Notes under the pieces: model-generated
Databases searched by the model: none
Told to the model about the DNA's origin: nothing
The model's input: the letters and a program-made list of their open reading frames with translations, nothing else
Position numbers and translations under genes: made by a program
Shown: one piece after another, positions 18,201 to 27,600 of the stretch
Position numbering within the stretch: the stretch's first letter is position 1
Layout of the letters: the number at the start of each line of letters is the position of its first letter
NCBI GenBank assembly: GCA_013813265.1
Contig: JACCRY010000109.1
Location: 1 to 47,419 of the forward strand
Length of the DNA: 47,419 bases
Reading direction: 5' to 3'
From: Parachlamydiaceae bacterium
GTDB lineage: Bacteria; Chlamydiota; Chlamydiia; Chlamydiales; Parachlamydiaceae

Positions 18201-21200
18201 AAAACATTTCCAACTTTCATTTTCAGCGGCTAAATAGGCTAATGTTTTATGGCCTTCTTTTGCCAATGGATTTAAAAAATCTTTTGACTTGAAAATTAGT
18301 AGTTTTAGAAGAAAGAGGCCATCTGATTTAGCTAAATAATGCTCAATTTTCCACCCCTTTGAAGAATGTAAAGCATCGAGGCTTACCTTTCTTGGCAGTA
18401 GCAACTTTGAAATCACAACATGCTGTCCCGCTTCTGCTGCTGCCAGAAGAAGGTCTTCTAAATCTTTGGGCGATAATTTTTGTGTAGATATATAATTTTC
18501 TAGGAAAACTGTATAACCCCGGCGACATAGATTTTTAATCAATTCCTTGGGATTTATTTTTGCTCCTTTTTTAATTAACTGCTCTGTTAGCTCATCGAAA
18601 CCACAAGCAAGGCTCAGACTAAGGGCTGTTTCCTTAAATACATTTTCTGCATTAAGAAGATCTGCCTCCTTTACCAGATCCAATATATGCAAGACAGCCG
18701 GAATATTCCCAAATCGTATTGCAAGAATAAGGGGTGTATCTTTGGAGTAATTGCGGTAAGTCAAGAAATTCGGTTTTGTCGCCAATAGCATTAGGATTTC
18801 GAGAGAACTCTCTTTAATAGCTGTTTCAATTGTCCAATCAGACAGGTGAGAACGGGGGAATAGAATTTCGCAAATGAAAAAACAATTTCTTTTAACAGCC
18901 AAGTCAAGGGCGGTCATGCCGTCCTTTCTCTCTGCGTGGGGGTTCGCTCCTTTTCGTAAGATCTCGAGAACCAAGTTTTTAGAATCAAGGTCGCATGCTA
19001 GCATGAGGGGGGTCACCCCTTCCTCTGTCGCCTTATTTACATCTACTCCATGTTGGCCCATCAGGGCCATCGAGATGACTTCATTTCCATGATGGAGAGC
19101 CGAGTGTAAGGGTGTGTAGCCCGCCGCTGTTATCGTATTAACCGAAGCTTTATGATCGAGCAAATACTTAACAGTAAATTCTTGACCATGTTGGATAGCA
19201 ACAATTAAAGGAGTAGCTTTGTTATTGTTCTCGGCATTCAAGAATTTAGAGTTTAAAAGAAGTAAGACGTTTATAATATCAACATTCCCATACATCGCTG
19301 CATAATGAATTGGAAGACATTGTTTTTTATCTTTAATATTTGCTGACAAACCTGCTGTAAGAAGCTTTTTCATATACACGGGATTTTTATGCATAGCTGC
19401 GATGTGAACAAGAGAGGCCCCAGTATCTGGTTTCCGAATTTGCGAAAGAAGATCAGCATAATCTTGTAGTAAAAGAGTAAATTTATCCTCATTATCCTCA
19501 TTTAGTGCTTCAAGAAATTCAGCCCTTATTGCAGAAAGGATGCACGCAAGTTCAGGGCTTACAGTGTCAAATAAATATTCCATCCATGAATAGTCTTCAT
19601 CCTGTTCAAGAGCAAGATCTTCAAATTTGAGCTTAAATATAGATCCCTGTAACCTATTATCAGTTTCATTTCCAATTTTCACCCATTTTTCAGGATCAAG
19701 CTCTTGCAAAACACGACTGTGCTCCATCAAAATGCCTTCTCCCTGTATTGAAGCAGTCGCTTTTAGTGGCAATAACTTCATGCCACAGCCTCCAACGACT
19801 CTCTTTCCTTGCTCAACTGCTGTAATTGGCGCATCTGAAGGAATGAGCAAGATATTCGCTTGAAATTCCAACCAATCAAAGTTTTTTTTAATAAAATTTT
19901 TTGATAGATTCTTAATGATGTAGAGCGACAAATCCTTTTTATCGAGAAGAAGGACTCTCAATTGATCTTCCGCCGACTTGTATTCAGAATCAGGCATTTG
20001 ACGAATATAATTTAAAGCTTTAGCCTGACTATCAGATATTCCATTAGTTTTCATGGAAAATGTAAAGGAATACATGTCGCGAATAGAATGATTAAAGTCT
20101 AATGCCTTTGTTATATCTTCTTTAGATTTGAAATTCTGCTGTAGATTAGAGAGGTCTTTCACGGATTCGTTATATTTTTCTTTAAGAGTATTTAATAATG
20201 TAGTTGCTGCCGATTCAAATGCTTTATAAAGAGACTGCGGGTTCATTTCCTGATATCTTCGCATGCTCGCTGAACAGGAGCTCAAAATATTTTCTCTCAA
20301 TAATGTTTGCAACTCCTCAGTAACCCGATCTTTCATTAGGTCTGTTGGTTTAGTAAAATATTGATGTAATAGAGATGCTTGTGAGGCGCAAATCTTTTCT
20401 ACTATCTCGGAAAAGTTGATGGTGAGTTTCTCTTTTTTAAAATTTTCGAGGGGTAAATGAGGAAATAGTGCGGGACTACTATGCGCTTTCGAGTGAAGCA
20501 TGGAAAAATTGGGAGTCTTTCTATGTTTCTTTAAGGTGATCATATAGCTTGAAAAGAAATTGATTACCCCTAACATAGCAAAATATTTGGAACAAATGGG
20601 GAGTTTAACCATGTGGTTATGAATTTGCTCTTTCATCCCTTCATAAGCGTCAATCATCCTTTGATAAGAAGGAGGAAAATGGCCGTGAATTTTTTGGTAT
20701 TGCTCTAGTTCCTTCTTATAAGCTGGTGCTGGATCGATTGTATAGCATACATCAAAATCCGCATCTAGCATAAAAAGATTATCTGCCTTTTGAATACTTT
20801 TTTGCTTAGCTATAATCCTAAATGAATTAGAGAAGAGCGTAGTGTCTTTAAAAATAGAGGGCTCACTACTTAATGCTGCTTCAATGGTTTCTCCTAAATT
20901 TTTTATGACATTTGGATTTGTGGAGAGGCTGAGTAGTTTGCGTAGAGAAATATAGGTTTGATCGACCCCCTGCAAATTTTGCTTACAATAGCTTGTAAAG
21001 TCAATCATTTCACTTAGAGCTGAATCTTTTTTTCTTTCCCAGTTTGGATCCTCCTCCCATTGTTTAATGAATTCTTCTTTAAAGATACCGCCATTAAGAT
21101 ATCCTTTCATAAAGTAGTCTAAAAGGCTGATTGCTTGTCCAACCAAGGTGTTTTCATACGCTGGATGTATGACAGGATAAAGATCCGAATTTTGGTTGAA

Positions 21201-22493
21201 ATGCAGACTAAAGAATGGCACAGTGCCATGAACGTATATCCCAATAGCAAGTTCCCGCAGAATTTGGCCCAATTCTTGATTGGTCATTGGAAGCTCACCA
21301 TCAAATGCGGGTACAAAAAATAAATGCTCATCTTCGAATAGGGCATTGGCATTATCAAAGACTCCTTGAATTAATTCCGCAGTACATCCTATCCCCCCAA
21401 TTTCACTACTCATTGCTCCTTTAGCAGGTATGGGGCTATCTGCCTGATAGGATGAAGTAAGACCATTCTTTTGTACTGTTTCCCTAAACTGTTGATTTCC
21501 AGGACCTTTATTGCTAGCGCCGCCTCCCCCGCCATTATCAGGAGGATTACCCTTGTTCTTGTTGATCAATTCATTTGCTTTGTAAGCGAGATACTTTTTT
21601 GTAAAATCTAGCAACTTACTTGCTTCACCGAGCCTTCCTTCAGATTTTTCTCGCTCTTGGGGGGAGAGAGAAAATTTCCTAAAGGTTGCCTTTTCATCAT
21701 GCATTGTATTTTTAAGTCTCTGCTGGATCTCTCTGATTTTTTGCACATGATTGATATCCTCCCCGGCCCTGTGTGTTTGTTTTTTTAAATGGAATTGATG
21801 TAGTCCGTATGGGTCCTTGTAGTGATAGCGAATTTTATCCCCCAATGATGTAACAAAGTCCACATGATTGGGTTCTCCGTAACGACCTTGATTTCTTGGG
21901 TCTATGTATGCTTTTTCTCCTGTTTCTGGGTGAACATAGCTTGCTTTTCCATTGTCATTCGCTTTACCTGAATATACAAAGCCATCATTTAATAGTTTTT
22001 GAAGCACTTGTTCTTTAGTCATGTCTTTGTAAGGACTCTTCTCTACCTCAATAGACCAGTCTTTTCCCGCAGCCCTTAAGAGAGGCCAAAGATCAAGCTC
22101 GTTGGTTTGTTGATTAAAAATAAGATGCCATTCTTTTGGCGGGAATTGCTCTAATTGTTGAATAATTAGGGCCGGGCTGCTGCTTTTTGTTGATAATAAA
22201 CGGATTTTATCCCCTGAGACAACAGTGATTCGGCCCTTTTTATCATGAATTGTCCCAAGAAGTTGAGCAGGACGAATTTTCCAAATTTGTAAGGAATTAC
22301 CTTTCGAATCACAATAGGGCAGCGTCAAATGCTCCAAACGATTCATTATACTCAGTATTTTACTTAAGCTGAGGCGACGGCCATCAGGATGGTCTACAAA
22401 CTCCTGAGGATCTGAATCATCTTTTAAGCACCCCAGCCGAATAGGAGATGAAGATCTATCAGAATTGCAGAAAGGAAAATTAATTAAAGACAT
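15234..22493 (-). CDS. Giant ankyrin-repeat protein with toxin-like N-terminal module
   Basis: About 2,419 residues from my preferred ATG at 22493, which overlaps the LRR gene by 14 bases; an upstream ATG at 22592 would overlap it by 113. From about residue 1025 to the C-terminus I count roughly 37 ankyrin repeats, many canonical (ETALHLAAKKGHVEITGLLI, HTPLWKACV). The N-terminal 1,000 residues are unique. Near residue 185-215 there is a compact segment with GKASYVHPETGEKA and YIDPRNQGRYGEPNHVDF, resembling small toxin modules of polymorphic toxins. A Gly-rich linker (GGGGGASNKGPGNQ) follows near residue 360. No signal peptide or membrane helix is obvious. Probably a secreted host-interaction protein; that is inference. 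Confidence 0.88.
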   Translation of the reverse strand: MSLINFPFCNSDRSSSPIRLGCLKDDSDPQEFVDHPDGRRLSLSKILSIMNRLEHLTLPYCDSKGNSLQIWKIRPAQLLGTIHDKKGRITVVSGDKIRLLSTKSSSPALIIQQLEQFPPKEWHLIFNQQTNELDLWPLLRAAGKDWSIEVEKSPYKDMTKEQVLQKLLNDGFVYSGKANDNGKASYVHPETGEKAYIDPRNQGRYGEPNHVDFVTSLGDKIRYHYKDPYGLHQFHLKKQTHRAGEDINHVQKIREIQQRLKNTMHDEKATFRKFSLSPQEREKSEGRLGEASKLLDFTKKYLAYKANELINKNKGNPPDNGGGGGASNKGPGNQQFRETVQKNGLTSSYQADSPIPAKGAMSSEIGGIGCTAELIQGVFDNANALFEDEHLFFVPAFDGELPMTNQELGQILRELAIGIYVHGTVPFFSLHFNQNSDLYPVIHPAYENTLVGQAISLLDYFMKGYLNGGIFKEEFIKQWEEDPNWERKKDSALSEMIDFTSYCKQNLQGVDQTYISLRKLLSLSTNPNVIKNLGETIEAALSSEPSIFKDTTLFSNSFRIIAKQKSIQKADNLFMLDADFDVCYTIDPAPAYKKELEQYQKIHGHFPPSYQRMIDAYEGMKEQIHNHMVKLPICSKYFAMLGVINFFSSYMITLKKHRKTPNFSMLHSKAHSSPALFPHLPLENFKKEKLTINFSEIVEKICASQASLLHQYFTKPTDLMKDRVTEELQTLLRENILSSCSASMRRYQEMNPQSLYKAFESAATTLLNTLKEKYNESVKDLSNLQQNFKSKEDITKALDFNHSIRDMYSFTFSMKTNGISDSQAKALNYIRQMPDSEYKSAEDQLRVLLLDKKDLSLYIIKNLSKNFIKKNFDWLEFQANILLIPSDAPITAVEQGKRVVGGCGMKLLPLKATASIQGEGILMEHSRVLQELDPEKWVKIGNETDNRLQGSIFKLKFEDLALEQDEDYSWMEYLFDTVSPELACILSAIRAEFLEALNEDNEDKFTLLLQDYADLLSQIRKPDTGASLVHIAAMHKNPVYMKKLLTAGLSANIKDKKQCLPIHYAAMYGNVDIINVLLLLNSKFLNAENNNKATPLIVAIQHGQEFTVKYLLDHKASVNTITAAGYTPLHSALHHGNEVISMALMGQHGVDVNKATEEGVTPLMLACDLDSKNLVLEILRKGANPHAERKDGMTALDLAVKRNCFFICEILFPRSHLSDWTIETAIKESSLEILMLLATKPNFLTYRNYSKDTPLILAIRFGNIPAVLHILDLVKEADLLNAENVFKETALSLSLACGFDELTEQLIKKGAKINPKELIKNLCRRGYTVFLENYISTQKLSPKDLEDLLLAAAEAGQHVVISKLLLPRKVSLDALHSSKGWKIEHYLAKSDGLFLLKLLIFKSKDFLNPLAKEGHKTLAYLAAENESWKCFEFLLNEMIKNKISLDNQYRKHHLAYAVIETGNLTAIRKMLNCDPKLIDKDLDGKGTTAAHLAAKNGLKDVLKLLHALGAKCDREDDEGMTPLYYAIRCKSKGAVKFLISDKCKVKITAEALFLALSAENQKMFQLLAKVEIDINVKSTATQNTPLILAVKNHDYSTFLKLIEFKASLECINAEGWTPTLLASYSGQFDILEAILSKGYIDQSLYFGNSAIHLACRKGHSECVKLLINSGFSNQLLNAENKKPDKLAGNNSSVLIALRSNSEYPHRMATIQVAFQSKNLDIIHKLASLFPVNETVCIRWLNKKLSGTIFHIILRLMGETCTTSFIDNFFLKNPKLDHTLCDHEGLTYAHLLVMAKILPKKLDMSVTDHKGITPLHIAAQKCDETYLLKLFETTNANQVINTSDMHGRTPLTYAVMSRKSKNVEILLKLGADSNHLDLDLNTPLLYACLMNHFPIVQSLRNAGADLNQRVSHKRLTPLLLALSLGYDEISLYLMRHGADCNANMQNGCTAAHVAADSGKVHMLRFLSSKGISLDVANKKGLRPIHTAASKGHNDVLIFLLSQGISFETIVTPLEESTSKKENLASFQNAKPIHFATQAGRIETVQLLLDNHANIESKINNTEGVLASAALANSITLIDIFKKYKLSKDPNQIFPAISAAIAHDYPNVASVLYDLGVAINADIKGQTGLHIACRYGAVRSTPMLLNRGADSTILNIEGKTCLEIAASNPSVDQFWQMLVSTQPDLDKAYGKGDTLLHTAVIASNLAHAILLIDYGISLNIQNHAGETALHLAAKKGHVEITGLLIGCGADESIKTGYNKTARELSNKSSTSDLLDRYKLLKDKAHPSEKLLHLAVKAKIIEAVKLISLSADVNETDSCKKIALHIAVETGSIPLVSTLLSKQADLEAQDELGHTPLWKACVVAPNLLMVRFLIKAGADINCKNKVGETIEEVLHNGNDFFGKEKIRELVKAELSNSKIIDF

Positions 22494-23439
22494 AAAAATC
22501 TCTATTTTTTTGATTAAGTTGAATGACTTGTATCTGAGGGAATAGTTGTTTAATTCCTTGTTCAGTAATGTTTTGACATTCAGAAAGGTCAACTGTTTGG
22601 AGCGTGCTAATTCTATTCAAATGAGGTAACCCTTGATCTGTAATATTTTTACAGTATGATAAATCAACTGTTTCAAGATTTGAAAAAGAGGCCAAATGCT
22701 TGAGGCCCTCATCTGTAATCTCACTTTTACGTAGTAAAAGTTCTTTAAGTTGAGACAGAGCAGAAAGGACCAAAATTCCCTGATCTGTAATGTGTGTACC
22801 TCCGACTCCCAACCGCACCAAATTTTTCATTGTTGCGATATAAGGCATTCCTGCATCTGTGATATAAACAGAAAAACGTAGATTGAGTGAATTTAGGTGT
22901 TTCAATCTAGAAATCTGCTCCAAGTTGTGATCGAATATATGATTACATCGGCTCAAATCTAAAACAAAAAGATGGTTAAGCTGACATAAATTTTTTATGA
23001 ATAGATCGTAAACATCACGATATTCGTTGAGAATCAAATGGGTGAGGTGTGTCAAACGCCAAACATGCTTAATTCCCTGTTCTGTAATACATGATCCATC
23101 GTCTAAACGGAAACGTAAAAGTTTTGGAAATAGTTTGAGGCAACAAAGAACTTCGTCATCTGCCATGGCTAACCGGATCGACTCTATATTAGGACAATAT
23201 TTCGCCAAAAAATAAAAATCTTTTATTGTTTTTTCAACCTTTACCTCATATTTTTCAGGACCGAGCAGTTCAAATCCTTGGTACTCCTTTACGTATTCCA
23301 AAAGATATGCCCAACTAGATAGATCATTATCATTACTGAGGGTCAATTCTTTGACTTTCTGAAGAACAAACTTTACTTCTTCTGGGGATAATTGCCTTAA
23401 TTTTACCTCTTGAGCTAATTCATTAAAATTTTTCATCAT
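22480..23439 (-). CDS. Leucine-rich-repeat protein (cysteine-containing LRR type)
   Basis: 319 residues. About seven LRRs of the type found in F-box/LRR and AMN1-like proteins occupy residues 90-310, with repeating units such as LETVDLSYCKNITDQGLPHL and LQTVDLSECQNITEQGIKQL. The first 85 residues are charged and helical and contain no convincing F-box. LRRs of this class bind proteins. The gene precedes the giant ankyrin gene with a 14-base overlap, so the two are probably co-translated. The start has GAGAAG upstream; two consecutive ATG codons are available. Confidence 0.88.
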   Translation of the reverse strand: MMKNFNELAQEVKLRQLSPEEVKFVLQKVKELTLSNDNDLSSWAYLLEYVKEYQGFELLGPEKYEVKVEKTIKDFYFLAKYCPNIESIRLAMADDEVLCCLKLFPKLLRFRLDDGSCITEQGIKHVWRLTHLTHLILNEYRDVYDLFIKNLCQLNHLFVLDLSRCNHIFDHNLEQISRLKHLNSLNLRFSVYITDAGMPYIATMKNLVRLGVGGTHITDQGILVLSALSQLKELLLRKSEITDEGLKHLASFSNLETVDLSYCKNITDQGLPHLNRISTLQTVDLSECQNITEQGIKQLFPQIQVIQLNQKNRDFYVFN

Positions 23440-23727
23440 TTTCTTCTCATAAATTTTTAAATAAGCTTTGGGCTGAAAGAATATATTATCCTGACAATAC
23501 GATAATTGATCCTGGACTTAACGTACAAAACTCTCTGAATTATTCACAATCACAAAAAATGTTGTATGTTTCAAATTTTAAGGCACAAGATGCCGTTTAT
23601 ATAGGGCCTTGTCTGGGGACATCATCCTTTGAGCTTTAAAAAAATCGGCTAATAGCTAATATGGACTCATTTTTTGTTCAATTCCGAGGTTTTGACGCAG
23701 TCAAATCTATCAATCTTGCTTAACATT
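23440..23727. other. Intergenic stretch without recognisable gene
   Basis: AT-rich with stops in all frames. I see short inverted matches only (AAGGC…GCCTT near 23581-23611), too weak to call a terminator. It separates the LRR/ankyrin pair from the SecA-like cluster and its downstream relic. Confidence 0.4.
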
Positions 23728-23964
23728 TTATACCAGCCTCCCGCCGGCATCCAAATGAGGCCAAACCAAAAAAGGCCATACCTCTTGAGTTCCCAAGTTG
23801 AAGAATTTCTCCAATATTTTATACTCAAATCTTCTTGAAGCACCTAAGATCCATAAAAGATATTCTAAATTTGGTGCATTTGTAAGATGTTCTAGTCTGT
23901 AAATGAGTTCTTTAAGTTCTTCATCCGTAAGTTTGCCCTATTCTGCTTTGCTTAGGGTATAGCT
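23728..23964 (-). pseudogene. Unidentified gene relic downstream of the SecA-like cluster
   Basis: The minus strand reads SYTLSKAE, a TAG at 23940-23938, then GKLTDEELKELIYRLEHLTN and APNLEYLLWILGASRRFEYK, ending with a TAA at 23730-23728. No start codon is seen, but composition is strongly protein-like (helical, amphipathic). It may be the remains of another small gene of this cluster, with one nonsense mutation. Family unknown. Confidence 0.45.
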
Positions 23965-23994
23965 GCCCTATTTAATCGCATTGGAATTGCCTAT

Positions 23995-24675
23995 TCATAA
24001 ATATTCAATTTCCTCTGGCATCTCCTTTATATATTTGAGAAAAACAGCGTATACTTCTTGATGCCTCATAAAAAAGTTTTTTCTTTCCTGAATATTGTGC
24101 TCTAGATTGTTTTTCTCCATTAAGAGCATTGTTCTTAAATCTATAGGATCGTCACGGTTTAAAGTTGAGGGAATTTCGGTCGAAGGAGAGATGAATTCCG
24201 GAAACGTTTGTAGATAGGATAAACATATTTCAAATAGTTCTTTGTGTTCCTTAATAAAGTTATCAAATCTACTCATCTGGTTTTTTAAGTTTTTGACATC
24301 GCTTGTTAAGGATTTGCATTCTTCTCGCATTTGCTTATCCAATTCTGCACTTTCATCTTGAAAAAGTGATTTAAAAGCAGAATAATTACACTTACACAGG
24401 GGGCCCATGTCATCTCCATCTAAAATAGGGTCTAAAGCTGTTTCAAATGCTTCATTAGTAAAATAAGAGGTACGATCAATTCCATCATATGTTTCAAGCC
24501 AAAGACGTTCTACTTTTGGCCAACCAAAAAAGATGGGAAATATGAGGACAACCAAAAGTACGAGCAAAGCGAACCTAGTGATCCGGTCTTCAACCGTTAA
24601 ACTATGCTCTGGAATTTTCTCAACGAGTTCATTTCTTGTGTGAATCAGTGTCGGGGGCGCGTAAAGAGGGTGCAT
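23995..24675 (-). CDS. Membrane/coiled-coil protein, paralogue of the 28247-29002 product
   Basis: 226 residues. A hydrophobic stretch near residues 30-50 (FALLVLLVVLIFPIFFGW) is followed by a charged helical region from about residue 95 to the end. It shares spacing and motifs with the protein at 28247-29002: RFDNFIKEHKELFEICLSYL compares with NFDSFIFKQPDLLDQCQKYL, and RHQEVYAVFLKYI with RHHDVKQNLMKQI. The two paralogues flank the SecA-like gene. This one starts 11 bases after it, so it is almost certainly co-transcribed. Function unknown; a membrane-anchored partner of the motor is a reasonable guess. Confidence 0.75.
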   Translation of the reverse strand: MHPLYAPPTLIHTRNELVEKIPEHSLTVEDRITRFALLVLLVVLIFPIFFGWPKVERLWLETYDGIDRTSYFTNEAFETALDPILDGDDMGPLCKCNYSAFKSLFQDESAELDKQMREECKSLTSDVKNLKNQMSRFDNFIKEHKELFEICLSYLQTFPEFISPSTEIPSTLNRDDPIDLRTMLLMEKNNLEHNIQERKNFFMRHQEVYAVFLKYIKEMPEEIEYL

Positions 24676-24686
24676 AATATATAACC

Positions 24687-27600
24687 TTACGATTCGTAGT
24701 TGTTTGTTTTGTGTTGGATTAAAATTAATTCAACGCCTAATAAGCTACTTAAATATTCAATAACTCCTGACCCGTCAGGATTTAGTTTTTTATTCCAATC
24801 TAACATGTGAGTGTCATATAAATGTGAAATCTCTTTTTTAAGATTACTGAGTTCCTGGTCGACTGCTAGCTCAATTTGTTTTTCTTGGTTAGCAAAAAAA
24901 AGGCCTAAGTACAGAGCCTCTATATTCTTCCCATTTTTCCTAAGCTGTTGAGTTAATTGATCTATTTCATCTTTGATTGAATCTAAATTCTCAATTTTAA
25001 AATCATTGATCATATCCTCTACTTGATCATGAAAAATGGTTGCCCAATCATTGATCATCTTTTCATTAAGACGTTTAATTGTTTGCTGCAATAAAAGAAA
25101 CCAGTGAATCGGCTTGCTATCAGGTTGATGAAATAGTTTGAGCACTGTTTCTGCAAGTAAGCGATCTGTTGGTAAAAGAGAAGAAAAATCAAATGTTTTT
25201 TTATTGAGAAGGCGATTTTTTAAATTCGCGGAACATTCACCCAAAAATCGATCATCTTCTATTAATTTGTTAAATTTCCTCAGTTTTTTATAAAAAATTT
25301 TAGCTAATGAAAAACTGAAACGTTCAATGTCTGCACGACAAATATGAAGATGCTTCAACATGTTTCCATGCTTTACCCTCGCATCATTTAGCTGTTCTAA
25401 TAAATCCATTTTATTGGAAGAGCTAAGCGTTGATTTTTTCTGGGACATGAGCATTTCTTTTGAGAGTAAAATTTCGGATGAACCTGGTTCACCTTGGCGA
25501 CCAGCTCTTCCTCTCAATTGTTCTTCAACTCGTTGAGATGCCGGGTAAAAGGTGATCAAGACATGTAAACCCCCATTTGCCCGACTATTCCCTTTAAGTT
25601 TAATATCTGTACCTCTCCCTGCATTGTTCGTGGAAATGGTGACTGCACCTGGCAACCCAGCATTTTCTAAGATTTCTTCTTCACTTTTTTGCTGTATTTC
25701 ATTAAGAATTTCATGGGGGATATTCAAAGCTTTAAGTTGTTTTTCAAGTTCTTCTGTAATTTGAATTGTCTTACATATAACCAAAATGGGGCGTCCATGC
25801 TGCTGATAAGCTTTGATTTTATCTATAATAGCCTTAGTGTGTTGGAGGTTATTCGACAAAATGGTAGGAGGGGCATCAATTCTTAACATGGGTTTGTTTG
25901 TCGGGATATCAAATGAATCGATTCCATAGATCTTCTTAATTTCTTCTCGCTCTGAGTCTGCCCCTAAAGTTCCGGTGAGACCGTAAATAGTAGGGTATAA
26001 GGGATAGTAGACGGGATGTGACATGCTAATTGGGACAATCGTTTCATCTTTATTTGCAATCTGATGTTTAACTTCCACAAACTCATGTGTTCCTCCTGAC
26101 CAGCGCGTTCCATTCATAATTTTACCCGTATTACCATCATCGACAATCGAGATCTCTTGTTGTATATGGCCCTCCGTAGTTTTAAATTGAACAACATAAT
26201 CATTTTTCTCTGTAAGTATATGAAATGCTCTGAAAGCTGATGTAAGCCATTTATTTAATTTATAGTCGGAAAATCCATCAACGTATGTACTAAATTGACC
26301 CCCTCGATAATTTTTTAAGAAAGCTTTGAGACTCACAAGTGTTTTAGCTGCTGCGAGCTTATGGCATTCATCTTTGGAAATATTTTGCTTCAAAAAGTTA
26401 AAGATGGGTAGATATACCCACCCATGAGTGACTTCAGCTGGGTATCCCATGCGCGCGCCATTGAGCGCGGTATCAATCGTAAGATTATCCACCTCATCTA
26501 CAATTCCACACGTATTTTCAAATTTCCTTGAGAAAATTTTCGAGAAATATAATATCTCCTCCATGATTGCGAATTCATAATCACTTGTAACCCCATAGAG
26601 AACTTGTGCATCGAAGTCCTCAGGTTTTTTCTCAGATCTGCAAATATGGGAAGATGTCACGCCAAATGTTTTGAAAAAAGAGCAAAAATCCCTCTGATCA
26701 CGCATCGCAAGGCTAGGGGATGAAGAAATCACGTGAATATCTTTTTTTTGCATCGTCAGAACAAAAGTCAACAAAGCAACGATCAAAGATTTCCCTTCAC
26801 CCGTCTTCACTTGTGCAAGTGCGCCATTTTCATGAGCTAGAAGTCCTAGAACTGTTACGAGTTGGGTCGCGTGCAAATAGATGGGGAAGAATTTAATGCG
26901 AAGTGCTAGCCTGCCAATAGCCATCAATTGCACTAAGTCTATTTCTTCATGAATTGTTTTCTTTTGAATCTCTAACGCTTTATTAACCAGCTCACTCATT
27001 TTGCAGGTTTTCCACTCTTCACAATGATCTTGAATACGAAGTAGCCTTTTTCTTACAAGATCCCGTTTCTTTTTTGCCAACGGAAATTTAACATTTGGAT
27101 CTTCTCCGGATAACCGCCTCAAAAGTTCTTCAATATCGAATGAGCCGGCGGGGGGGGGAGGGAAATCAGAAACCATTTCCTCGAGTTTCATGATGAATTC
27201 AGGCAGCTGTAATTTTTGCTTTTGGAAATTCTCTAAACAAATCTGAACATCAATGATTTTTTCGAAGTCTTGCGAAAGAGCATGCAAAAAAGATAAACCT
27301 TGTTTAGCCGTTTCCAGGTATACACCGCTTTGCCGGCAAATGCCTTCACTATAATCAATAAGTACTTCCTCTCCACAATTGTTATGCACTTTTATCGCTT
27401 CTTCGACCAATTCAGTTAAGTCTATAAAGGAATAGTATTGTGGCACAGGAAACTCATGACTGCTTGAAGAAATCAGTACAATTTTTATTAAACACGTTTT
27501 TTCGTAATCACTTAACTCCGTTATTTGTAAATTATTACCTAGAAAGAAAAAAAACTGATGATATATGTCCATCTTCAGACGGTTCGTTTCAGGAAGAGAT

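Noticed and set aside
22493-22592. Longer N-terminus for the giant ankyrin protein starting at 22592
   Set aside because: It would overlap the LRR gene by 113 bases, and the extra 33 residues translate LRR coding sequence in another frame.
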